Shown here: in pieces, positions 10,549-20,437 of the stretch
Layout of the letters: every line of letters begins with the position of its first letter
How positions within the stretch are numbered: position 1 is the stretch's first letter
Assembly: GCA_020055655.1 (NCBI GenBank)
Contig: JAIPUR010000001.1
Location: forward strand, 168,554 to 232,553
Length of the DNA: 64,000 bases
Source: Methanosarcinaceae archaeon
GTDB lineage: Archaea; Halobacteriota; Methanosarcinia; Methanosarcinales; Methanosarcinaceae
Direction: 5' to 3'
Position numbers and translations under genes: made by a program
Notes under the pieces: model-generated
Told to the model about the DNA's origin: nothing
Database searches by the model: none
The model's input: only the letters and a program-made list of their open reading frames with translations

Positions 10549-12378
10549 ATGATCAAACGCGAGTATATGCTAGGAAACGTTGCAATTTCACGCGGTATCG
10601 TGGAAGGAGGTGGGCAGGTCATATCCGGGTATCCGGGAACCCCGTCATCTGAGATAATCGGTACTCTGGCATCGATGAAGGAAAGGAATTTTTTCGTAGA
10701 ATGGTCCGTAAACGAGAAGGTAGCCCTTGAGGTTGCAGCAGGTGCTGCAATGACTGGTGTACGATCTGTAGTCACCATGAAGCACGTTGGTCTTAATGTT
10801 GCAGCCGACCCTCTTATGACCCTTGCCTATACAGGTGTCAAGGGCAGTCTTATAATAATAGTAGCAGATGATCCTTCATGCCATTCATCACAGAACGAGC
10901 AAGACACCCGCAGGTACTCACAGTTTGCAATGATCCCATGCCTTGATCCCGCCGACCCGCAAGAAGCAAAGGACATGGTTCCTTACGCTTTTGAGCTTTC
11001 CCACAAGCTGCAGACCCCTGTTATATTCAGGCCAACAACTCGTATCTCTCATGGCAAATCTGATGTAACACTCGGTCCTGTAAATGAGGAGTATTTCGAG
11101 GCTGATTTCCAGAAGGACCCTGAAAAGTGGGTAATGATACCCAAGAATGCCCGCATAAGGCATCCGCATCTTCTCAATCTGCAGAAAGATATGCTTGCAG
11201 AACTTGAAGATTCACCCTGGAACTCTCTTGAGATGTACGAAGGTATGAAGTTCGGTGTAATCGCATCGGGACTGGCTTCAGTCTATGCAAAGGAAGCACT
11301 TGCAAGACTTGGATTTGAATCATGCTTCCTCAAGATAGGAACCTATCCCATTCCTGAAGGGAAGATCCACACTATGATGGAGCAGGTCGATACCGTTCGA
11401 GTATTCGAAGAAATGGAGCCTTTGGTAGAGGAGCAGGTAAGGATAATTGCCCAGCAGCTTTCATCACCTGTCGAAATTATTGGAAAACTGCAGGGTCCTG
11501 TCCCAAGAGTCTTCGAACTGAATGTCGATGTATGTGCGGATGTTCTTGCAGAAGTGCTTGATCTTGAAAGGAACGATGTTCCAGAAGATAAAGGAGAGGA
11601 TTTTGAGTATAATGCATGCAGGCTGAACCTTCCAATGCGTCCTCCTGTCATGTGTTCCGGATGTTCTCACAGGGGTACTTTCCATTCAATGAAGAAGGTT
11701 TTCGGCAAGAATGCGATCTTCCCAAGTGATATTGGTTGTTACACACTGGGAATCCAGAGCGGTACCGTTGACACTACACTCTGCATGGGTGGAAGTATCA
11801 CTGTTGCCAGTGGAATGTACCAGGCAGGCGAGAAAAAACCGATCTGCTGCTCAATTGGAGATTCAACATTCTTCCACACAGGTATGAATGGTCTTCTCAA
11901 CGCAATCTATAATAAAGCTGATATCACGGTCACCATCGTGGACAACCGTACAACTGCCATGACCGGACACCAGCCAAATCCTGGTATGGGTAAGACTGCT
12001 ACAGGCGAAGAAACATCAGAGGTTGATATGGTTGCACTTTGTAAGAGCCTGGGTGCAGGTTTTGTAGAAAAAGCAGATCCATACAACCTTGAAGAGACTG
12101 AGGAGGCCTTTAAGAGAGCAAAGGATTACAAAGGAACTTCTGTTGTGATTACCGAACAGCTCTGTGTTATCGATGCTAAGCGTTCTGGAATATGCAGGAT
12201 ACCTTTCACCATCAATGCCGATGACTGTATGGGCTGTAAAATCTGCGTGAATCTCGGATGTCCTGCAATCGAATTTGACACCAAGACAAAGAAAGCATCC
12301 ATCAATGCAATGTGTACAGGATGTGGAATTTGTGCCCGCCTATGTAAGTTCGACGTTATCACGGAGGGGAAGAAATGA
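10549..12378 (+). CDS. iorA: Indolepyruvate ferredoxin oxidoreductase alpha subunit
   Basis: 609 residues. It is a fused 2-oxoacid:ferredoxin oxidoreductase chain: N-terminal pyrimidine-binding domain (GYPGTPSSEIIGTLA, residues 27-41), central TPP-binding domain (GDSTFFHTGMNGLLNAIYN near residue 440) and a C-terminal 2[4Fe-4S] ferredoxin domain with CMGCKICVNLGCP and CTGCGICARLC. It oxidises aryl-2-oxoacids from aromatic amino acids to aryl-CoA, or in methanogens can run backwards to make aromatic amino acids from aryl acids. iorB overlaps its stop by 4 bases. The 125-base gap after purE shows no gene. Confidence 0.97.
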   Translation: MIKREYMLGNVAISRGIVEGGGQVISGYPGTPSSEIIGTLASMKERNFFVEWSVNEKVALEVAAGAAMTGVRSVVTMKHVGLNVAADPLMTLAYTGVKGSLIIIVADDPSCHSSQNEQDTRRYSQFAMIPCLDPADPQEAKDMVPYAFELSHKLQTPVIFRPTTRISHGKSDVTLGPVNEEYFEADFQKDPEKWVMIPKNARIRHPHLLNLQKDMLAELEDSPWNSLEMYEGMKFGVIASGLASVYAKEALARLGFESCFLKIGTYPIPEGKIHTMMEQVDTVRVFEEMEPLVEEQVRIIAQQLSSPVEIIGKLQGPVPRVFELNVDVCADVLAEVLDLERNDVPEDKGEDFEYNACRLNLPMRPPVMCSGCSHRGTFHSMKKVFGKNAIFPSDIGCYTLGIQSGTVDTTLCMGGSITVASGMYQAGEKKPICCSIGDSTFFHTGMNGLLNAIYNKADITVTIVDNRTTAMTGHQPNPGMGKTATGEETSEVDMVALCKSLGAGFVEKADPYNLEETEEAFKRAKDYKGTSVVITEQLCVIDAKRSGICRIPFTINADDCMGCKICVNLGCPAIEFDTKTKKASINAMCTGCGICARLCKFDVITEGKK

Positions 12379-12971
12379 ACACTGAAAAAAATTCAAAATT
12401 CGACCTTATAATCGCCGGTGTAGGTGGCCAAGGTACTATCCTTGCATCTGACATCATCGGCAAGGCTGCTGTAAAGGAAAAACTGTCAGTACGTGCAGCA
12501 GAAACTCATGGGATGGCACAGCGTGGTGGGTCAGTTATTAATCATGTCAGAGTTGGCTGTGAACTGGGTTCCATGATTCCCGCAAAAGGTGCTGATGTAT
12601 TGCTCGCACTTGAACCAAGTGAAGCTTTGAGATATATTGATTACATGTCAGAGGATGGCGTGATTATAGTCAATACCACTCCAGTACTTCCTGTAACTGT
12701 TACTTCGGGATTATGTGGATATCCTGATGTCGATCAACTTGTTGCAGCTATGCGTAAAAAAAGAGAAGTTATTGCCTTTGATGCAACAGCTCTTGCCGCA
12801 GAAGCAGGGCATCCTCAGTCCATGAATGTTGTAATGGTGGGTGCAGTTTCAAGCTATCTTCCTGCATCTTCGGAGATCCTGCTTGAGTCAGTAAAAGAAT
12901 TGGTTCCTGCAAAAACAGTTGATATTAATGTGAAAGCCTTTGAGCTTGGAAAAAAAGCAATACTGGAATGA
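12375..12971 (+). CDS. iorB: Indolepyruvate ferredoxin oxidoreductase beta subunit
   Basis: 198 residues, belonging to the gamma-domain family of 2-oxoacid oxidoreductases. The N-terminal GVGGQGTILASDIIGKAA (residues 15-32) matches the PorG-like glycine loop and is followed by AETHGMAQRGGSVINHVR, characteristic of IorB. It forms the heteromeric IorAB enzyme with the overlapping upstream gene (ATGA overlap at 12375). A hairpin about 37 bases after the stop probably ends the transcript. Confidence 0.96.
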   Translation: MNTEKNSKFDLIIAGVGGQGTILASDIIGKAAVKEKLSVRAAETHGMAQRGGSVINHVRVGCELGSMIPAKGADVLLALEPSEALRYIDYMSEDGVIIVNTTPVLPVTVTSGLCGYPDVDQLVAAMRKKREVIAFDATALAAEAGHPQSMNVVMVGAVSSYLPASSEILLESVKELVPAKTVDINVKAFELGKKAILE

Positions 12972-13007
12972 ACTTAAGTTAACCAATGATTGCAAATTTC
13001 AACAATA

Positions 13008-13050
13008 AGTGCAACCTTGGCACATCTGCCAAATTTTGCACTAATATTTT
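13008..13050 (+). terminator. Nested hairpin followed by T-rich run after iorB
   Basis: An outer stem AGTGCAA/TTGCACT (13008-13014 and 13036-13042) encloses an inner perfect stem TTGGCA-CATC-TGCCAA (13017-13032). TAATATTTTT follows. It lies between the convergent iorB and antiporter genes and fits a terminator, although archaeal termination depends mainly on T tracts. Confidence 0.5.
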
Positions 13051-13120
13051 TGATTAAGCCCTCCTTCATCCTATTACTTTTTCACCCAATTTTGTCCAAA
13101 CTCCATGCTTATAAACGACT

Positions 13121-15169
13121 TCACCGGAGAAGGAACTGATTGTGATTTACTTTGTCATCGAATCCCTCTTCTGGCGGATAGGCAATTATAAGGTTACCTT
13201 TGAAGAACGTAGTAATACGTCTTGGCAGTACCTGCAATATCGGATGCCAGCCAATAGTATCACGGCGAGTACTTGCAATTATGATCAACTCATTTTTATT
13301 TTCACCTTTTGAATCCAGAGACTTTATAAGAACATCCCATCCTTCCACCTTTTCAAATGTGATGGATATTTCAGAACCTGGGCCGGTGAAAAAATCCTTA
13401 TATTCCACAGGGTCAGAGCCAAATACAATAGCATGCACATGTGCCGATGTATGTTCAGCTATCTTTTTTACAGTATCTGCTACGGAACAAAAACCTGAAT
13501 TATGGCCCATACCGTTGGGAATTATAAGAGTAATTCTTCGTGTGTTGCATAAGGGATTTCTGATCATTGAGATAATAACAAGTTTTTTAATCCCTCTTAT
13601 TATCTGATCTGTGGCAGAACCAATAATACTTTCCTTTGGAGAGTGAACACCATCCCAGCCCATCACAACAGTTGATATCCTATTCTCAAGAACTGCTCCC
13701 ATTATACCTGAAGCTATGTTATGGTTAATACGCACATGAGTATTTACAGGAACTTCAGCACAAGCTGCATAATTAATGGAATCCAGAAGCATTTTCTCTG
13801 CTTCTGCTAGCTTTTTTTCAGAGTTACCAGAATCATGTTTTACAACAGAAAGTACATGCAACGGTTCACTGGATCTTTTCTCCCGGATCATTAAGGCCAA
13901 GTCCATTAAAAGTTGCTTGTAAGTAGATCTTGTCGAAAATGAAACAAGTATGCGAGAATCTTCTTGTGGAACATGGCATGTGATACTCTCTGCAAGGGAT
14001 AACCTCTTACCATACATCTCTACAACCTGAGGACTAACTATCCCGACAAATAGTATCATTATCATTACGGCGTTTATGAGACTCTCATTGAAAAGGCCAG
14101 CTTCAAAACCCACAAGCACAATTGCAAGTGCAGCAGCAGCATGCCCAATGGACAGACCGAACATGCTCATTATCTGATTCTTATCATAGCCATAAAATTT
14201 CCCTGCAATCCAGGAAGCTCCAAATTTTCCAGTGAGCATAGCACCTATCATCCAGAAGGCCACAGTGAGTTCTTTTCCTCCTTCAAATAAAGACTGGATG
14301 TTTGTAAGCATTCCTACTGAAAAAAGGAAGAAGGGTATGAACAATACGTTTCCAGCGAACTCTATTCTGTTCATGAGTGGACTTGTATTTGGAATTAGAC
14401 GGTTAAGTAAAAGCCCTGCCAGGAATGATCCAATAATAGGTTCAATTCCTGCAATTTCTGCAAGAAATGCAAGTATAAATGCTATAGATAGCACAAAAAG
14501 AAATTCAAAGTAAGTCTCATCTGTTAGTTTACTGAAGAACCATCGTGCAATACGAGGAACAATAAGTAAGGATCCTACAAAGAAAACTGTAATCCCTAAT
14601 AACAATCTTGCCCAGAAGAAGAAATCAAGGCTTCCCTCCAGAGAAGAAGTCACAACTGCAAGGATCATCAGAGTCATTGTATCAGTGAGCAAAGTGGCTC
14701 CAATGGCTGCAGTAATGGCCTCATTGTTTACAATGCCAAGTTTCTTGATAACAGGATATGCAAGTAAGGTTTGTGAAGCAAAGACGGAAGCAAAAAGGAG
14801 AGCTTCAATGAAGGGTAGATCCAATAAAAAATATCCAACCGCAGTCCCTGCAACCTGTGGAATTAAGAATGATAAGGCACCAAAGACCAGACTCCTATCT
14901 ATCTTCTCAATAAACTTGTTAATATTGATCTCCAGGCCTGCTATGAACATAAGATAAACAATACCTATCTCACCAAGAAGCACAATAGTCTCGTCCCTCT
15001 CAAGTATGTGCAACGCATTTGGTCCTATCAATGCACCGGCAAGGATTACACCTATCATCCCCGGTAATCTGAATGATTTGAATAAAAGAGGTGCTATAAG
15101 GAACACAAGCATTGATAAAGCAAAGATCAATATAGGTTCATGCAAAGGAAGTGTGGGGATCATATTCAT
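13121..15169 (-). CDS. CPA2-family cation:proton antiporter with C-terminal USP-like domains
   Basis: 682 residues. Residues 1-385 form a Kef/NapA-type Na+/H+ exchanger domain with about 12 membrane helices; visible signatures are FRLPGMIGVILAGALIGP (residues 32-49) and an acidic LLTDTMTLMILA helix that would hold the ion-binding Asp. Residues about 400-680 are cytoplasmic and resemble two universal stress protein folds (ILVSFSTRSTYKQLL; VVMGWDG...GSATDQIIR), a regulatory module seen on bacterial and archaeal antiporters. It exchanges Na+ or K+ for protons. The gene stands alone, convergent with iorAB. Ion specificity cannot be read from sequence. Confidence 0.9.
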   Translation of the reverse strand: MNMIPTLPLHEPILIFALSMLVFLIAPLLFKSFRLPGMIGVILAGALIGPNALHILERDETIVLLGEIGIVYLMFIAGLEININKFIEKIDRSLVFGALSFLIPQVAGTAVGYFLLDLPFIEALLFASVFASQTLLAYPVIKKLGIVNNEAITAAIGATLLTDTMTLMILAVVTSSLEGSLDFFFWARLLLGITVFFVGSLLIVPRIARWFFSKLTDETYFEFLFVLSIAFILAFLAEIAGIEPIIGSFLAGLLLNRLIPNTSPLMNRIEFAGNVLFIPFFLFSVGMLTNIQSLFEGGKELTVAFWMIGAMLTGKFGASWIAGKFYGYDKNQIMSMFGLSIGHAAAALAIVLVGFEAGLFNESLINAVMIMILFVGIVSPQVVEMYGKRLSLAESITCHVPQEDSRILVSFSTRSTYKQLLMDLALMIREKRSSEPLHVLSVVKHDSGNSEKKLAEAEKMLLDSINYAACAEVPVNTHVRINHNIASGIMGAVLENRISTVVMGWDGVHSPKESIIGSATDQIIRGIKKLVIISMIRNPLCNTRRITLIIPNGMGHNSGFCSVADTVKKIAEHTSAHVHAIVFGSDPVEYKDFFTGPGSEISITFEKVEGWDVLIKSLDSKGENKNELIIIASTRRDTIGWHPILQVLPRRITTFFKGNLIIAYPPEEGFDDKVNHNQFLLR

Positions 15170-15278
15170 TCTCTCTGATTATGTACATTTATTGGATGAA
15201 AAAGTATACAATCTAAAAATGTGATGATATCCTTAATAGTTATGGATATAAGTTCCTGATGCTTTTGAAAACACGATG

Positions 15279-15569
15279 TTAATCATAATATTGATCTTCC
15301 ATCTTCTTCAAAACTTCTTTCCCTTTGGCATTTAATATGTATTTTTTCCAGGTGGCTTTTTCAGGAGTTAAACATTTTATCAAATCTTTATCTTCAAGCT
15401 CCTTCAAAGCACGGCTGATATTTTGTGTTGACCTATGTGTTTCGTGGGCAATGTCAGAAGCTTTGATGATAGTGTGATCCTTCATAGCTTCCATAAGTAC
15501 CAGACGACGATCGACACTTACGACCCATAAGAGCAGTTCATCAATTGAATTTTCTTTTTGATTTTCCAT
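15279..15569 (-). CDS. Winged-helix transcriptional regulator (MarR/ArsR-like)
   Basis: 96 residues from ATG at 15569, chosen because AGAGGAAATC lies just upstream; a TTG at 15602 would add 11 residues but has no such site. The HTH reads ASDIAHETHRSTQNISRALK followed by the wing region KDLIKCLTPEKATWKKYILN. It is one of the small archaeal winged-helix proteins, probably DNA-binding. It is the second gene after purC, 36 bases downstream, so it may be co-transcribed with purine synthesis. Target unknown. Confidence 0.8.
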   Translation of the reverse strand: MENQKENSIDELLLWVVSVDRRLVLMEAMKDHTIIKASDIAHETHRSTQNISRALKELEDKDLIKCLTPEKATWKKYILNAKGKEVLKKMEDQYYD

Positions 15570-15605
15570 TGCGATTTCCTCTATATAAGTGTCTAATGTC
15601 AACTT

Positions 15606-16373
15606 TCACATATTCATATTATGTAGCTTATTATATAATTCATTATAGGCAAGATTCAGGTCGCCATTGTTTTTTCTGAATACGTCTTTGTCGAGACTGG
15701 ATATAACCCCGTTATCAAAATCATCTTTTTTCCAAAAACGACATCCATCAGGAGTTCCCACTTCATCAGCAAGAACAATATTACCATCAGAAGTTCTTCC
15801 ATACTCTACCTTGAAATCTGCTAGAATTATACCACTAGTAGCTAATTCATGGCTCATTATTTCATTTATTCTCTTTGTAAGATCTTCTATATATTTAATT
15901 TCCTCTTTGCTTAGCCACCCATTTGATATAATTTCATCTGTGTTTACAGGTCGATCCACTATTTCGAACTTAGTAGTAAAGTCAATCATTCCACCAGGTA
16001 TCAGTGAACCTTCTTTTGGTTCCACATCTTCGGGAATTAGATTGTCGCCTGCTTCATATCGGCGCAAAAGAGAACCTGCCACATAGTTTCTCCAAATAAC
16101 CTCTACAGGTACTATGTCCAGGCGCTTGACAATCATACTTGTTGATGTTGGGCATTCAATATAATGAGTGGGTATGCCACTATTTTCTAAAATTTTAAAC
16201 CAGTACTCTGCTACTTTGCACGTAATCTCTCCCTTTTCATGGCATTCTGATTTTTTCTTTCCATCAAAAGCAGTTACTCGATCAGTAAACTCAAAAAGGA
16301 GGGTGTCGATGGATTTTTCATAAACGTCCTTGGCTTTTCCAGAAAAAATGTATGCTGTTTTTTCTTGTTGCAT
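15606..16373 (-). CDS. purC: Phosphoribosylaminoimidazole-succinocarboxamide synthase
   Basis: 255 residues, normal for SAICAR synthetase. Visible motifs: YIFSGKAKDVYE (residues 8-19), TDRVTAFDGKKK (30-41), VEVIWRNYVAGSLLRRY (93-109) and the C-terminal LADEVGTPDGCRFWKKDDF (about residues 203-221). It condenses CAIR with aspartate in purine synthesis. Together with purE and purP it makes the third purine gene in 16 kb, but it is on its own transcript with a small winged-helix gene. The 239 bases upstream before the next gene show no supported gene. Confidence 0.97.
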   Translation of the reverse strand: MQQEKTAYIFSGKAKDVYEKSIDTLLFEFTDRVTAFDGKKKSECHEKGEITCKVAEYWFKILENSGIPTHYIECPTSTSMIVKRLDIVPVEVIWRNYVAGSLLRRYEAGDNLIPEDVEPKEGSLIPGGMIDFTTKFEIVDRPVNTDEIISNGWLSKEEIKYIEDLTKRINEIMSHELATSGIILADFKVEYGRTSDGNIVLADEVGTPDGCRFWKKDDFDNGVISSLDKDVFRKNNGDLNLAYNELYNKLHNMNM

Positions 16374-16612
16374 ACCTTATAGAAAAAAGCTCATGGTTTA
16401 AATAATTTATCATAATCTCTCATATGTTTGAACCGAGGGCCTACTTGCAAACATTAAGAGATGCTGGGCCTTGTAGAAACCCTCGATATTCAGGCAAACT
16501 GAAGTTAACACTATTTACAACATACTTCCGAGCTTTCATATATTTGTAAATATTACCAGATCGGTATTGATTTTGACAGGTTTCCACAGAGCCTAAAAAG
16601 GTATTATAGTGC

Positions 16613-16804
16613 TTATTCATCGTGATCAACGTGTGAGTAGAAGCATCTTTTTGGAGTGCATACCGCATCTTCTGATTTGAGCTTCTTGAGCACCTTGCTT
16701 ACTTCCTTTGTGTCAAGCTCTGTGGCTTCTGCAATTTCTCCAGGTCTCATTGGTTTTCCTGCATCTTTAAGTGCATTAAGTACTTTTTCTTGATTATCTA
16801 TCAC
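16613..16804 (-). CDS. Small winged-helix DNA-binding protein
   Basis: 63 residues, essentially a bare winged helix: NQEKVLNALKDAGKPMRPGE, then the recognition-helix region EIAEATELDTKEVSKVLKKL and the wing SEDAVCTPKRCFYSH. Two Cys lie in the wing (residues about 48 and 54). It begins 15 bases after the HIT-family gene stop and is probably co-transcribed with it. Similar mini-regulators occur in methanogens; the target is unknown. A frame at 16441-16668 on the same strand overlaps it and is not accepted. Confidence 0.75.
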   Translation of the reverse strand: MIDNQEKVLNALKDAGKPMRPGEIAEATELDTKEVSKVLKKLKSEDAVCTPKRCFYSHVDHDE

Positions 16805-16819
16805 AATTTAATCTCCTGT

Positions 16820-17239
16820 TTATTTTTCAAAATGATTGCTGATACTGTCTGCCAGTTCAGCAAGATTATCTCGATCCGCTTTTGTTTCCACAATGGTGTT
16901 CATGGAGCCGCCTTTGTCATTATCACGCCTTGGTATGATGTGAACATGGACGTGTTGTACTGTCTGCCCGGCAATTTCTCCATTGTTCATTCCGATGTTC
17001 ATGGCTTCCAGAGCAAGCGCTCTTTCAATTAATTTTGCAACCTTGTTCACAGAAGAAAAAAAGCTTGCAGCATGCTTCTCATCCATGTCAGTAAAGCGGG
17101 CAAAGTGCTGCTTGGGAAGAACTATGGTATGGCCTTCTGAACAAGGATAGATATCCAGAAAAGCGTAAACAAAGTCATCTTCATAGACTTTATGGGAAGA
17201 AATTTCCCCAGCTACTATTTTGCAGAATAAACAATCCAT
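16820..17239 (-). CDS. HIT family nucleotide hydrolase
   Basis: 139 residues from ATG at 17239. This start is preferred because GGTGA lies 5 bases upstream; a GTG three codons earlier overlaps that site. It opens with the zinc-type CLFCKIVAGE (residues 3-12) and carries the histidine triad QHVHVHIIPR with His96, His98 and His100. HIT hydrolases of this Hint/Fhit-like branch cleave AMP from nucleoside phosphoramidates or dinucleotides. The small winged-helix gene follows after 15 bases. Confidence 0.92.
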   Translation of the reverse strand: MDCLFCKIVAGEISSHKVYEDDFVYAFLDIYPCSEGHTIVLPKQHFARFTDMDEKHAASFFSSVNKVAKLIERALALEAMNIGMNNGEIAGQTVQHVHVHIIPRRDNDKGGSMNTIVETKADRDNLAELADSISNHFEK

Positions 17240-17401
17240 ATGTGTCACCGATTTTCCTTAGGTGATACGATTATTTATTTATTCTGATAGTAAGCAATAC
17301 CATGTTCATCATAATAATATATATAGTGTGATGAACATGATAGTTTTATAGCTTGCATATTTAGTCGTAAATGACAATATGGATCTGAACATTCAGAATA
17401 T

Positions 17402-18055
17402 ATGCTCTTTGGAGTTGTCATCATCAGTATATTTGCATTTACTAATACTTCACTTGCGGGATTTGTAGAAATGGCCGGAGATGAATTAGATGATATCATT
17501 GAGCAAGATGCAAAAACATCTTCCTCATTTGAAAATGAAAGAACCACTAGTACAAAGGTTCTAAGGCAATCCAATTCAGGCACCATTTATACTTCTAACT
17601 CAAATCCTGATCAGAATTCGGATAATCAACAGGATTCTAAAGATTCCAATGAGCAAAATGTAAGTTCAAAAATACCGGAAAAAGATCTATATATCGATCT
17701 GAAGCGTTACACATCAAAATACAACAGTGGAATAAATGAAGTTCCTGAACTTGTGAAAAGTATTGCAGGAAACGATATTATAGTTCTTGAGATATTAACT
17801 AATGATAATAAGATCCTGAAGATTAAAGCCGTTACAAAAAAAGGCTTCGTCAAGGAATTCCGGGAAGTTCCTACATTACGTGGAACTTATTCCACAGTAT
17901 CAGTCTCATCAAATGAGAGATGTATAAGGGCTTTAATTTCCAGTTATGATCCCATGGGGAAGTTGTCAGCTTCCCTCAATAGTGGTGATATTGAGATCGA
18001 ATGCAAGGGATTTTTGAAGAAGGCTGCTGTTTCTGCATTAAAAAATCTTGCGTGA
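17402..18055 (+). CDS. Uncharacterised secreted protein
   Basis: 217 residues, no family recognised. Residues 1-20 (MLFGVVIISIFAFTNTSLAG) are a signal peptide or short anchor. Residues 25-95 are a low-complexity Ser/Asn/Gln/Asp-rich linker (for example SNPDQNSDNQQDSKDSN), and residues 95-217 look folded, with alternating strands such as NDIIVLEILTNDNKILKIKAV. The arrangement suggests a cell-surface protein tethered by a flexible spacer. The gene is convergent with the beta-helix protein that follows. Confidence 0.65.
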   Translation: MLFGVVIISIFAFTNTSLAGFVEMAGDELDDIIEQDAKTSSSFENERTTSTKVLRQSNSGTIYTSNSNPDQNSDNQQDSKDSNEQNVSSKIPEKDLYIDLKRYTSKYNSGINEVPELVKSIAGNDIIVLEILTNDNKILKIKAVTKKGFVKEFREVPTLRGTYSTVSVSSNERCIRALISSYDPMGKLSASLNSGDIEIECKGFLKKAAVSALKNLA

Positions 18056-18085
18056 ATGATATATCCACACAAGATAGAACTCATA

Positions 18086-19660
18086 TTATTTTTGATAGTT
18101 TTCTGCAAACTGAACAAAATCGATGAAATCGACATCACAATCATTTTCAAAGTCGAATATCACACAGTATTTACTATCATCGATCATAGAATTATAGGAT
18201 GCTGCAAACTTCACAAAGTCAATAAAATCAACATCTGAATCGCGGTCAAAATCTCCTTTGTATGAGCACGTACTTTCATATAGGGGAAACATATCGCTAT
18301 CCATTCCAGTAATAAGGTAAGGGATATCGCATATTCCATTGTCATCTATATCTTCACAATCTTGACTGTATCCTGTCCTGTAAGGTTCTGACCAGAAATT
18401 TCCTCCTACAAAATCACCATTTACAATATTCTTTTCTTCATGCAGATCTGTATTCCATAGATTTCCAAAATTATTCCCTTCAAAAGCAACGTTTATCAGA
18501 TTGTGAAAATAATTGTTGTATATCAGGTTATTACTCGAATAGATTATTCTTATTCCATTTGAACTACTAACAAGGAAATTTCCATTTATGGAATTATCAT
18601 CTGATTCCTGAATTCCGATTCCTGAATCTTTATTGTGAAAAATCTGGTTCCCAATAATATCATTTAAATCTGAATTTGTCATATATATCCCAAAAGCAGG
18701 TTTTCTTTTATCATCAAATGATGTATCAGGCATATTTTCAGATACTGAATTATTCATCAATTGATTTTCATCGGAATATCTCATGAAAATCCCATTGTAG
18801 TAATTTGAATCAGCCACATTTTCAGAAAGAATATTAGAATTTACAGATCGTAGATATATACCTGAATTTTTGTTAAAACTTGCACTATTGTTCTTCAATT
18901 TGTTTTCATTGGAATCTGTGTAGAATGCAATTCCATAACGATGATTTGAATTTGCATTATTGTAAGTGAGCACATTGCCACTTGACCTGTAAAGGTAAAT
19001 TCCGTCCCTATTTGCACTAAGAGTGTTATTTACAATCTCATTCTTACTAGATGAACTAAATAAAATACCAGCACCCCAATTTTTTTTTATGGTGTTTGAG
19101 TTCAGCATGTTATCATTGGAATTATTAAGAGATATTCCATTACCATTGACATTTCTGAACATATTATTCATTTCGAGTGTATTAAGATGAGAATCGTAAA
19201 GTATGATGCCTTCATAATTTCCTGTAAATCTGTTCTTGCTGATCATACATGAATTAGATGATTCCAGAAAAAGGCCTGCTATCCTATCATCCCAACTACA
19301 ATTAATTGCTCCTTCAATGCTAAGTCCTTCAATGTTGACAGAATCGGAACTTATATGAAACGTATGGTCACTTTCATTAGCAGCTTTTACTATAGTATCA
19401 CTGTAATTTCCACTTTCTGACATTATAGTCACTTTTTTATCAACATCGACATTTTCATAATAAGTACCCTGATACAATACTATGAAATCCTCATCTACTG
19501 AATTATCAACAGCCTGCTGAATAGATGTATAGTCAGCTACCGGACCTTCACTATTGTTCACAAAGATGAACGACGATGCAGAACTTCCACCCATCAATAG
19601 CAAAAAAATAAATAGTAAAACTGCTGAAACAATGGATATATTTACTCTCTTAAGTATCAT
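18086..19660 (-). CDS. Secreted parallel beta-helix (NosD-like) protein with dockerin-like C-terminus
   Basis: 524 residues. A signal peptide (VSAVLLFIFLLLMGGSSASS, residues 13-32) is followed by a right-handed beta-helix of about 20 PbH1/NosD-type coils, visible as repeats of the form NxLxxNxxxxNxxxGI (residues 45-460). The C-terminus (about 470-524) carries two calcium-loop repeats, DFDRDSDVDFIDFVKFA and DFENDCDVDFIDFVQFA, each followed by an aromatic helix end, which is the duplicated dockerin/EF-hand layout. It is probably exported, calcium binding and anchored by a cohesin partner; a cohesin-domain protein is encoded at 34224. The ligand of the beta-helix is unknown. Confidence 0.85.
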   Translation of the reverse strand: MILKRVNISIVSAVLLFIFLLLMGGSSASSFIFVNNSEGPVADYTSIQQAVDNSVDEDFIVLYQGTYYENVDVDKKVTIMSESGNYSDTIVKAANESDHTFHISSDSVNIEGLSIEGAINCSWDDRIAGLFLESSNSCMISKNRFTGNYEGIILYDSHLNTLEMNNMFRNVNGNGISLNNSNDNMLNSNTIKKNWGAGILFSSSSKNEIVNNTLSANRDGIYLYRSSGNVLTYNNANSNHRYGIAFYTDSNENKLKNNSASFNKNSGIYLRSVNSNILSENVADSNYYNGIFMRYSDENQLMNNSVSENMPDTSFDDKRKPAFGIYMTNSDLNDIIGNQIFHNKDSGIGIQESDDNSINGNFLVSSSNGIRIIYSSNNLIYNNYFHNLINVAFEGNNFGNLWNTDLHEEKNIVNGDFVGGNFWSEPYRTGYSQDCEDIDDNGICDIPYLITGMDSDMFPLYESTCSYKGDFDRDSDVDFIDFVKFAASYNSMIDDSKYCVIFDFENDCDVDFIDFVQFAENYQK

Positions 19661-19838
19661 CTGGCCCCTACTCCCAAGTTTTATAATATCAAAATGAAAC
19701 TATGCTTTTCCCATATAAACTATGAATAGCTCGCAGCCTTATAGTTTTGGAAACTAAATTAAGTAGAGATGTTAAGTAAGAAAAATACTGATCAGAGAAA
19801 TTCAACAGTCTCTCTGAAAAAATGGAATATAAGTGATA

Positions 19839-20306
19839 CTATTTTTGTTCATGTACAGGCATAGCATGTTGTGTGCCATACAGTTCTTTAATGGCAATGT
19901 GAATGACTGCTACATTCTTAAGATTCAGCTCATCGAGATTTCGCTCTTTGTTATGATATTGGTCAATTATGACCCTGAAGCCTTCTCTCATATCTTCCTC
20001 ACTTTCCAGGATAGTTGCTTTTCCAAATCCAACAATACTCTGATATCTCATGGAGTATGAACATGGCTTGTCCGATTCAAGGAGCTTACAGTAATTATCT
20101 GTTTCAAAACAAACATTGCTGTTGTTTTTCAGTATATCGATCTTTGTACCCTTTGGGGAACTATGCAGGTAGATAACATCATTTTCATAACCGAATGACA
20201 TTGGCACAATGTATGGTTTGTTCTCATTGCAGAGCGCCAGCCTGAGATATTTTGCGTTTGAAAGTATGTCTTCGAGTATCTTTTTATCTTCTATTTTTTC
20301 GCCCAT
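19839..20306 (-). CDS. Pyridoxamine 5'-phosphate oxidase-family flavoprotein (NimA-like)
   Basis: 155 residues with the split-barrel flavin-binding fold. Diagnostic stretches are YLRLALCNENKPYIVPMSFGY (residues 35-55, about) and YLHSSPKGTKIDILKNNSNVCFE, then CSYSMRYQSIVGFGKATIL. Members bind FMN or F420 and reduce small substrates; exact substrate is not readable. A decayed relative lies at 58592-58935. The gene is divergent from a secreted-protein gene at 20438. Confidence 0.85.
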   Translation of the reverse strand: MGEKIEDKKILEDILSNAKYLRLALCNENKPYIVPMSFGYENDVIYLHSSPKGTKIDILKNNSNVCFETDNYCKLLESDKPCSYSMRYQSIVGFGKATILESEEDMREGFRVIIDQYHNKERNLDELNLKNVAVIHIAIKELYGTQHAMPVHEQK

Positions 20307-20437
20307 ATAAACAATCCTGAAATATTATCAGGAGCTATGTTATTTCAAATGCTTTATATGGTTTACCGATAAACGAACAAAGACTCTTAATACATTTCAT
20401 CACATTCCTAATTGGAATTTCGTTGGGAGAGAATATT

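Noticed and set aside
16441..16668. 75-codon minus frame overlapping the small winged-helix gene
   Set aside because: It overlaps a better-supported gene in another frame, lacks a ribosome binding site and has no recognisable sequence.
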